Assembly (NCBI RefSeq): GCF_050908995.1
Contig: NC_135132.1
Location: forward strand, 7,435,001 to 7,499,000
Direction: 5' to 3'
Source: Andrena cerasifolii
Taxonomy: Eukaryota > Arthropoda > Insecta > Hymenoptera > Andrenidae
Length of the DNA stretch: 64,000 nt
The translations under genes were made by a program, and so were the position numbers. Numbering within the stretch: position 1 is the stretch's first letter; each line of letters opens with the position of its first letter. Of the stretch, positions 23,692 through 33,900 are shown in pieces. The notes under the pieces are model-generated. The model ran no database searches. It was not told the DNA's origin and saw only the letters and a program-made list of their open reading frames with translations.

Positions 23692-26529
23692 CTACTCTTC
23701 TTTCCCTTCGCCCTGAATATGTACAACATTTATCTCCGTGTAGTCCTTCGCTACGTCGATGTACTGGAAGCAATCGTTGATTAACATATCGAAACAATTA
23801 ATCTGTATCTACGGGAGCGCAGGACTCACCTTCCTCGGAACCAGGACTTCTAAAATTTGCAGGATGATGTAGCACAGCGAGACGACGAGCAGATACGCCA
23901 AGACTCCGCTTCTAACGTAACTCGCTAGCTGCTCGCCCAGGTTCCTCCTTTTCTCTTGCTTCACTAAATCATACACTATCTCAGTCCTCTTCGTGATATT
24001 GAACCAGTTGTAGAACAAGCTAATCCTCCTGTGGGTTTCGAACGGACACCTAGTGTTCCCTCCTCTGTAATCGGCAATGGCGGATTCCAGGCCCTCGACG
24101 AGGGCGGGCACCGTTGGCTCCACTAGGTAAATTAAATCTGGAGGTAACACTTCGGGTATACCACCAACTTTCGTCGACACGACTTGTAGGCTGCAATGAA
24201 CAGAGGCGCTAGTAATTGTCGGATACCCTGACGTTGAAGTAGAATTTCATATTTACCCGCAGGAAGCAGCCTCGACGATTGCCATGCAATAAGCCTCGGT
24301 GAGGCTCGTGTTCAAGAATATGTGGCCCTTGTTCAAGACGTGCCTGATTTCCGAATGCTCCAGGCTCCCGAGCAACGTCACCCTGTGCTGCAATAAGTTT
24401 CTCTCCCGCACCTCTTCTATCTGCCACCTTTTGGGACCGTCCCCAGCGATCAAAAAATGCACATCCGTGTGTCGACTACAAATATCGGGTATAATGCGAG
24501 CTAATAAATCGACGCCTTTGCGGTACACTAGTCGCGACACTATCACTATCGTAACTATAATTAATAATGAGCATTGTTAGTAACACCGTGCACCACTGTC
24601 CAATTACTAACCGGCAACGCGACTTACTAAAATTGTCGTCCCGTTTACTGATGTCTGGCATGAATAACGTCGTGTCGACGGCGTTCGGTATGACGGAGAC
24701 CTTCTCCTTTTGAACGTTGGCTCTTAACACGGTATTCTCTTTCCCTGTGTGCGACACGCATATGCAGTGGTTGCAGTCGGCTAGCGATATCTCTAAAAAT
24801 TTGTTAGTCAAGATTGCCGACGCGTCCGCGAAACCGAAGAGGGAGTGGTCCGTGAAGATGGTCTGGAATTACAAGCGCGATTGTAATAGAGGATTAAATC
24901 ATCTTCGATGCGACGATCTACTTACTTTCAGCCCCATTAATCGGCCGATGAGCATTCCTTCGTGAGCGAGGGCGGAGAACGCGGAATGGCCGTGCACTAT
25001 TTGAATCTTTTCCCTTATGAAGATGTATCTGATGAGAGGAAGCGAACAGATCATCGTCGGCAGAACACACTGGTTGTAGAAGACCTTTACTGGGATGTAG
25101 TACACCTTGAATAAGGAAAAATAGGATCTTAGAACGAGTTAACGAAACCAGGGACTTCAAACCGGTATGATTTTGGTACCGGTATTACGCCGAGAAAGCT
25201 ATACCGAAACTGGGGCTGTGGCTATTTGTCGATTTTTTCGATATTCGAATATTCGAATACTTCAGTTGCTCAGTTATTTGGCGAATATAATTCGAATACC
25301 CAAGTATCCAAATACTATTCGAATATTTAAGTATTCGAATACTTAAATATTTAAGTATAATATAATTCGAATATGCAAGTATCCAAATACTATTCGAATA
25401 TTTAAGTCCAAATACTTGGATATTCGAATTAAAATGTACTAAAAAGGAACCAATAATTTTGATACCGGCCCAAACGCAAAAATATTATATTGTCACACGG
25501 AACTACGTATGTGTGCAAAGTTTCAAGCCGATCGGATATGTTAAAGCGGGTCAAAATTAGCTTACAAGATTTCACCCTGATAAACTAACGAACTCATAAC
25601 TGAAACTACATAAAAGCTGTACAAAAAATAGAACCTAAAGAACTTGATTTATAATTCACATATTTGAATACATCAGTATTTGAATACACCAGTATTTGAA
25701 TACATCAATATTCGAATGACATTCGAAAACTCAAATATTCGAATACTCAAAATATTCGAATACTCAAATATTCGAATATTGAATTATTCGAATAGTCCCA
25801 GCCCTAACCGAAACCGATATCGTACCAAAACAGATGAATACCGAAACCGTTATAGAACCGAAACAGGCGAACACCGAAATCGCTGAAGTACCGAAACCGA
25901 AATAAATACCGGTATTTTTCCGGTTCTTCTTTCGGTGACATGGTAGGTTGAAGTAATATCTTCTTAATAATCGTAATCCTTATTAATTCGAGCTGTAAAA
26001 ACACCGACATAACGTAATATCTTTTCATAAAAATACCAATATATTAATATACGTTTAGCGTATAGATTCTTGTCTAATATTTTGAGAACTGTAATAAAAT
26101 CCGAAAAAATTACCGGTAAATATACCGGTATTTGCGTATTTCGGTTTCTATAAAGGTTTTGAAGATGGAACCAGTACCATACTGGTATTTTCAGTTTCGG
26201 TAGAAGTCCCTGAACGAAACACGTGATGTGCATACTTTCAGGCCGTTCGTCATGTAGCGTACTCCAACTCTGTTCCCGTAGGAATGCGTGAGCACCACGA
26301 CCTTGTGGCCCTGCCTCAGGAGACACTGCGACAAGTTGAAAATGTGCTCCTCGACGCCCCCCATGTTGGGATAGAAGAAATCCGAGACCATACTGCAAAA
26401 GTTAACACGTGTGAGTAATTTCCGTGTCGGGGATGTTCTGGATATTAAATCGAAGAAGCATGTACGCGGGTGAAGCTTATTTATCGATACAGCGATTGCT
26501 TACCATATTTTATGCTTCACTCTACTCAT
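23692..26529 (-). CDS. PIG-A: PIG-A, GPI-anchor GlcNAc transferase catalytic subunit
   Basis: Catalytic subunit (GT4 fold) of the ER complex that transfers GlcNAc from UDP-GlcNAc to phosphatidylinositol, the first step of GPI-anchor synthesis. Minus-strand exons: 26529-26504, 26392-26236, 25105-24926, 24862-24628, 24554-24257, 24190-23830 and 23763-23692; 442 residues. The tiny first exon (26 nt, MSRVKHKI) is joined in phase to CMVSDFFYPNMGGVEEHIF. Landmarks: THSYGNRVGVRYMTNGLKV, VHGHSAFSALAHEGM, TIFTDHSLFGFADASAI, VSHTGKENTVLRA, VIPNAVDT, VSRLVYRKGVDLL, FLIAGDGPK, the donor-binding region FLNTSLTEAYCMAIVEAASCG and VSTKVGGIPEVLP. One C-terminal membrane segment (GVLAYLLVVSLCYIILQIL) fits the family. 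The intron 25106-26235 is filled by nested transposons. Confidence 0.95.
25149..26212. mobile_element. hAT-like element (CAGGGACTTC ends) in a PIG-A intron
   Basis: Inverted termini CAGGGACTTC and GAAGTCCCTG enclose 1064 bp. They are flanked by a perfect 8-bp duplication AACGAAAC (25141-25148 and 26213-26220). Repeated ACCGGTATT and CCGAAACCG words fill the interior. It carries a second element at 25211-25806. No transposase ORF. Confidence 0.85.
25211..25806. mobile_element. Nested TAGGGCTG-type element rich in ATTCGAATA words
   Basis: The ends TGGGGCTGTGGCTATT and AATAGTCCCAGCCCTA are imperfect inverted repeats, bounded by a perfect 8-bp duplication ACCGAAAC (25203-25210 and 25807-25814). 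The interior is a quasi-palindromic array of TATTCGAATA and CAAATATTCG words. Confidence 0.85.
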
Positions 26530-27998
26530 TTTCGCGCCCGTATGCCAACATGACTCGTTCCACAAGATAAGCGGTGCTATTTGCTTAACGCATCCCCGAG
26601 ATTCCAGTGTCTTTTGAAAAATCTCGTGCGCGGATGCACGGGTGAATCGTTCGCCATCGACAGGCTTATCATGCTCCGAATTTCGTAGGCGTTCTTCTTG
26701 TAATTGAAATATCAGTGGATGAAGGTAACTTCGAAAGGTTCTCTCTCATATCAGCGTTGGTAAATATTCGAATTTAAACAGTGCCTTGCACTTGAGAAAG
26801 ATTAGAAGGGGTTATGTAACTTATTCATGCCCGTAGAGACACATGTCCGAGTGGGTGCTTTTTTTTTCCATTGACATAGCGAAAAATTGCAAAATCCTCA
26901 TTTCGTAGATACTCCCGGCGTCGAGAAGCTTCCTGGAATGTTATTTGGAAAAGATTGTTTACTGTGAACTCATTGTTTTCGATGGGATGGGCCACGAGCT
27001 CTCACGAGCAGCGACACATTTTTAGATTTTTACAGACCACTTTCGATTCGAGTCATTCGACTGCCAACCGAAACGATGGCAATCGAGATTCGAGACCGTC
27101 TGTTTTGAAAATCGACACTCGAGCTTTGAACTTTCGATACTCGAAATTGAACTTACCATCGAAAGTAGAGCTGGGACTATTCGAATCTCGATCTATTCGA
27201 ATACCGATGCATTCGAATACCGATGTATTCGAATAGTATGGTGTGAAGTGGGTCAAAAGTAGCTTACTTAGTTTGTAGCGGGCTTGGGATATTCGTTAAT
27301 TCAAAGGTGAAGAAAGTGTAAAAAATGGTTCGTTATCACGTTAAAGGATGCCATAGATCACAAGCCAAAGACAAAAATCACCACTTTTTCTCAGAACCCG
27401 CAAATTTAATGATGTACGTATAATGATTTCAAGCATGCTTATTGCAATAACCTAACTTTCAATGTTATCAAATAATGAAGTTTATGAAATTAGTATCGAT
27501 AAAGAAATCTCTTTTCACCTTCAATTACTTCCGTATACTTATACTTTATGTATAATTCAAAAAATTAATTCAACTGTACTTATTACGTTTTATTTATATA
27601 TGTAATATGTCTGTAATATTCATAATGTAATTCACCCTTACTAAATTTTAACATAATAACAAATTCTTCTCACTATTTCCCCTTTAATTAACATTTCAAT
27701 TCATTCGTTTCTAACTTTAACAATTTTAAATATTGCCGCTTTTATCGAAATGTCGAAGGCCTGAAGCACCAGAGGGCGCTGAATCTCATATATTATTTCT
27801 TAACACGGGCTCTTATGGGATGCTTCCACTCTATCTCATCCTCTTTGAGCGCAGCCTGCGCCTGGCAGCGAGAGAGAGAGGAGGACAGAGCGAGGCGACG
27901 CGCGCGGAGCAGCCACTGCCCGAAGAGAGACAGAGCGACTGCTAGGAGTGGGAGTGACGCACGGTTGGTGATATGTCGATGGTCGGTCGACACAACAA
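26530..27998. other. Shared upstream region of PIG-A and NEURL4
   Basis: The two genes diverge here. No coding sequence was recognised. The part from about 27760 to 27998 is G+C-richer with purine runs (GAGAGAGAGGAGGACAG) and probably holds the NEURL4 promoter and leader. Confidence 0.4.
27167..27240. mobile_element. Fragment of the ATTCGAATA element
   Basis: TAGAGCTGGGACTATTCGAA followed by repeated GCATTCGAATACCGATG words and ending CGAATAGT. Looks like one end or a shrunken copy of the 25211-25806 family. Confidence 0.55.
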
Positions 27999-30900
27999 AT
28001 GGTCGACATGTTTCACCAACGATGCGGTCATCGTGTTACTTTAACGAACAACAACCGCACGGCGGTGCGGGATTTCTCCGAGTACAATTACGGGTTGGTT
28101 TTCAGCGCCGAGCCGCTCAAGGATGACGAGCTCTTCGAAGTCCGCATCGACAAGAAGGTAGCAAACGGGCATCAGGTCCACCCGGGGTGCTCATCCACTC
28201 AGCCCCCCCGTCATCTGTCAAACTGTTGTTTACAAAGTCCACAGCTCCGAGTTCTCCATTCACCACCCTCCGATCCGTGCGTCAACCGCCCCCCGCCCCC
28301 CCATTCTCTACGACCACTGTCACGAGACGAGCCGCCAACAAATTCCCCATTTTCCCCGATCCGCTTCCCATAACCATTTTACGCACCGCATTACCGTCTC
28401 CGCTCTCCGACGGTATCGTAGAACCCTCGCTTCCCTCGCGGTACGCCAACACCACTGCGCAGGCAGCTGGACCGTCAAAGCGGTGCGCTGCGTTTCAACT
28501 GATCCCCTCTTCCGCAGATGATATCGTGGAGCGGCAGCATAGAGATAGGCGTAACCAAGTGCGACCCGGAGATGATCGAGCTGCCGGCCTGCGCTACCAA
28601 TCTGTGCCACGGAACGTGGATCATGGCGAACTCCTGTATCGTACACGACGGCGTCAGGATGGTAGAGATGTACGGAATGGATCTGAGCGCTCTGAAAGAA
28701 GGGAGCACCTTGGGCGTAGTGAGAACGCGCAACGTAAGTCTCTATGAGTTCGCCGTCGTTCCTTGGACCGCTAATGATTCTACGCTCTTCTAATTCCAGC
28801 ACGAGTTGATATTCTACATCAACGGGTATTCCCAAGGCGTAGCCGTAACCAATATACCGGACCGCATCTTCGCGGTGATAGATATGTACGGCGATTGCGT
28901 GCAGGTGACCATGACTTGCCCGCAGGTCGCCTCGACTCTGAGCAACGAGCCGAAAGACGTCGTCGAGATTAATAACGACTCCGCAATGGGGGAAGCGTCC
29001 AATTCCTCCACAACTAATCTAGTCGCTAACTTGAATGTTAATTTAAATGTTAATGTAAACGTTAATTTACCGAAAAACCCGAGCCTTGCCGCTATTAGAG
29101 AGGATAGACTGAGGTTTCACGAGAGGGTCGGCGCTCTGGTGAAGTTGTCCAATAACGCGAGGACCGCGGAGAGGAGGAGGCCTTTAGATGAATTTAATAA
29201 CGGAGTAGTAATGACTCATAGGCCGTTAAGGGATAACGAATTGTTCGAGGTAAGATGGAGGTGGAATGGTAGCCGAGGGGTTCTACAGGGTCATCATTTA
29301 ATCTTGCAACCCGCGCTCGCGCGATCGGGTAAAACGGCAACAGCGCCTCACGGACGCATTCCACTGCAACTATGCGCCGGCCAGGCGAGAGGAGATTTGC
29401 CAGAATTTTAGGATGGTCTCTTTCAAATTTACGTGGCAAAGAGCTATTCGGAATTTCCCGGCCCAGGTGAGCGAGACGCGCGCTCCGATTAAATCGCATT
29501 CCGATATCTTTTACAGATCAAAAGTTATACGAATAAGGCCCCGAATTCTTCAACCCGGTCCGGGAAATTCCGAATAGCTCTTTGCGACGTTAATTTAAAA
29601 GAGGCCATCCTAAAATTTTTCCTAAAACCACTGCTGTCCAGCGGTCGCTGGCAGCTCTCCGAACGCCGGGACGGTGCACGGTTGTAGTGTGATGCGTCCG
29701 AGGCGCTGTTGCCATTTTACCTGTTCGCGCGAGCGCGGGTTGCAACATTAAATGATGACCCTGTATAATGATTCGCTTCTGTGCAGGTGCGAATCGACAG
29801 GCTCGTGTACAAATGGTCGGGCAGTATAGAAGTGGGCGTCACTATGCACAGCCCTACGGCGCTGGAGTTCCCAGCGACGATGACTAACATGCGCTCGGGG
29901 ACGACGATGATGTCCGGGTGTGGGATTCTGGTGAACGGGAAGGGCATGTGCCGGGAATATGGGGAGTTCAATCTGGACGAGCTGAGAGTAAGATTGCGAG
30001 GGTTTAATGGAGTTTAGAAGCCTCTAGGGTACGGTGCGTTAATGGAGCTTTGTATCCAGGAAGGAGACAGGGTGGGCATGGTGAGAAGGAGCAATGGGAA
30101 TCTGCACTATTTAATTAACGGTTTGGACCAGGGTATCGCTGCGAAAGTACCTACTGGCGTTTGGGGTGTTATCGATCTCTATGGTATGACTGTGAAAGTG
30201 ACGATTGTTGATCGGGATGAGAGAGAGGAGCAGAACTTGGTTACTAGGAGGAATACCCTGCACCTGCAAGGACTAAACGGTGAGCTTATTCGTACGCTTC
30301 GTTATGCAGTGTTTCCACGAAGACGAACACGAACAAAAACAGTCTTCGCGAACGTTTTCGTCTGTTCTAGTCGTGTTCACACCGCCACGAACATGAATGA
30401 AACTCAGCGTACGAATCGTACGTGAACGTTTTGTTCTGTTTGTTGAACAATGCTTTTGTTCGTGCTCGCTTTGGTGGAAACGCGGCATTATACGCCACAG
30501 TGGAGTACTACGATTTCAGTATTCCTCTATTTCAGAAACGGAAGAGGAACCGCCAGACAGACTCATGTTCCACTCCTGCTGCGGCACCCACGTGGAAGTG
30601 ATTAACAATGGACGCACAGCGCACAGGCCTAAGTAAGTAGAAAAGTTATAGTTTTTAATGGAGCGCCTAAACGACTCGAGACACAAGTTATTATTAAAGG
30701 GGTATTCTCGTCTATACTGCATTCCACTGTAGAATAGACTCGTACCGCGCAGGGATATACTGTTGATTGGTAGGAAACCGGTAATCTAAAACAGAAAAAT
30801 GAAACGGCGTTTCACTGTATACATATGTAGCCATAATTTGATGAGCCAGAAAAAAATACAAAAATTTTGTGAGGAGTGTGGAGAGTTTTTAAATTGAAAG

Positions 30901-33900
30901 ATCCTAAACTTTAACTTTTGCTATAGAATTTGGCGCCAATTTTCTTATGTAATCAAAGAAGTATGTAACTTATCAGTATCCTAGTTCATCAAAGTATAAA
31001 GTAATGTTTGTTGGACGTACAGACCAAATTTGAAGGTACTCGGTTCAGTGGTTACAGAAATATCGTGCATACCAGCGGACAACTGCGGCGTGATGGTCGA
31101 TCATGCATAACTCCTATATTTATTATTAAAAATGAATAAAAAAAAAACTACAACTTCTTCAAAGATGCATAAAAACATGGTCGAAATTTCAGATTATTCG
31201 AATCGCTAGTTTCTTAAAAAAAAAATCTAAAATTTCGCTATGTTTTTAGCCCAATGAATAGGATTCCCCTTAAGCTAAAGCTACTTTTACTTTTATTTTT
31301 GCTATTATTTTTCCCATGCTGCGAAACGTCTCTGTATATTTTTCTATTATAGACTGCCCCTTAGCTATGTGCTTTACTGTAACCAAAGGGTATTTCCCGT
31401 TAAATAAATGAAAATAAAATAATACCGTACGCCCCTGTTTTCCAGCGTAATGGATGACTTCAACAATGGAGTGGTGCTGACCTCGAGGCCCCTGAAGCCG
31501 AACGAGTTGTTCGAAGTCCGGCTGGACAAGATCGTGGTGAAGTGGGCAGGGTCCATCGAAATAGGCGTGACGACACACTCTCCGACCGAGCTGGAGTTTC
31601 CATTCACAATGACAAACGTTAGGTATGTAAAATAACATTTCCAGGTTATGCCGGACGTGTATCGTATCCCCTTGAATATACTTTAAGTTCATCGCCCCCG
31701 TTATTGCTCGAAGGTGGTCATGTCCCTTGCAGATCCGGCACGTGGATGATGACAGAGAATGGTGTGATGCACAACGGCACCACCATAATAGATCAGTACG
31801 GCCAGAACCTCGACGGGCTGCAGGTCGGCGATCGCGTCGGCGTGATGAGGAAGGATAACGCGACGTTGCATTTCTACGTGAACGGTGCTGACCAAGGGGT
31901 CGCTGCTATAAATGTGCCTGAAAGAGTGTGCGGCGTCATAGACCTGTACGGGCAGGCCGCGCAGGCGACCATAGTTGACAATACAGACTTTTACAGCCCC
32001 GCCACGAACAACTCCAGCTTTAGCAATACGACTTTGTACAGGTTCGTAGACATCCATTCGGAGGGCTTGGTAATCTCAGCTGGTATTCCTCATTAATCGT
32101 GCCCCGCAGTGACTTGAGGTTTCACCACATACACGGTAAGAACGCGAAGATAATAAACAACGGGTTGACCGCGTTGAGGCCCAGGGCTCTAGGCGAATTC
32201 AACGAGGCGATCGTGATAGCGAACCGCGCGCTTAGGGACGGCGAGATGTTCGAGGTGACCATTGACAAAATGGTTGGTCGATGGACAGGTGCCATCGAAG
32301 CAGGTAGATTTCTCAGAAACAATGATCCGTAGTTCCTGGACACCGATAGAAACCGGAGAGTGTTTTCAGGCTTGACCCTCATAAGGCCCGACGAGCTGGA
32401 CTTTCCATCCACGATGACGGACATAGATCACGACACATGGATGCTCTCCGGGTCGAACGTTATTAGGGACGGCGTGACCGTGAGGAATAACTACGCCTGC
32501 GATCTGGATAAGCTGGTGGAGGGCAATCGAATTGGTATGATGCGATGCTCGGACGGTAGCCTGCATTACTACTTGGACGGAGTGGACCAAGGGTTTGCCT
32601 GCACAGGTGTGCCTTCTCACGTCTACCCCGTGATCGATCTGTACGGTCAATGTGTCCAGGTGTGTTACCGCTCTGCCTCTTTCCAACGAGACCGTAGCAG
32701 AGAAAGAAGCGAATTTATGCGCCTGTTGATTTGCCAGGTGACGATTGTACTGCCGGAGCGCAGGGACCCGATGACCCAACAGTATTTGCCATCCGAGAAC
32801 AGTACTAGTCAGCAGCCCACGTCTGTGATTCAGCTCCAGGCCCAGGCAGAGATTATGCACAAGTTCCACGAGTCTGTGGGGCTGAACATTCAGTTGAATA
32901 GCGATAGGACGATTGCGACTAGGTGTAGGGAGTACAATAACGCTGTATTGTTAAGCGAGACGCCGCTAGAGAATAACGAGATATTCGAAATTGCCATTCA
33001 AGAAGTTGCCAGGGAGTGGAGCGGCTGTTTAAGGATAGGCGTTGTAAGTAACGAGAATGGGAACTGGCTGACGTCTATGAACCTTGTGCCTGGAATGAGA
33101 TCCATTCCTGCGGACGCTTGGTATATAACAGGTAATTGAGAAGCCTCTGGCTGGAGGGAGAACTGATTTGGATGTCTTAAGGCAAGCTCTCACTAGGCCG
33201 AGGAGAAAAAGTTTATAAACAATTGATGACCGAAGCGCGGCGAGAATTAATTAATTAGTAATTTCTTCGACTCGCTGCGTCGCGCTTCGCCAAGATACGC
33301 GACGGCCTTTAAGGGGTTACGCTCAGTCAGGATGCCGAAAAAGGTGTGATTTTTGGGAATTTTTTTCGCAGAAACTATAGAACTTTATTCAAAAAAACTT
33401 TTTTCGAAAGGTAGGCTGTTATTAATAAATATTTTTTAACGCCAAAATTCAGAGACCTAGCTAAATCTACTACCTTTCAAACAAAAAGCGGTTTTTTTAA
33501 TAAAGTCCTATAGTTTCTGAGAAAAAAATTCCCCAAAATCACACCTTTTTCGGGCTCCTGACTAAGCGCAACTCCTTAAGCCAGAAATCCACTTGAAAGC
33601 TAAGCTATGCTCTGCTAGGTTTTAAAAAATCTAGCTTCAATATACTCCTCGACATTTCGTTAAAACTTTACACCCCTAGGTAACGAGGTGAGGCATAACG
33701 GGTACGTGCTGTGCATGAATTACTGTCCAAGCTTGGAATGGTTACGGGTGGGTGATAAAATTGGAATGAAACGCACGCATGAGGGTAACTTAAAGTTTTA
33801 TATAAACGGAGAGGACATGGGCGTAGCTACGTCCAACATACCAGAAATGGTGTACGTTGTGATTGAATTGTTTGGCAGTACGGTGGCTGTAAATGTCACA

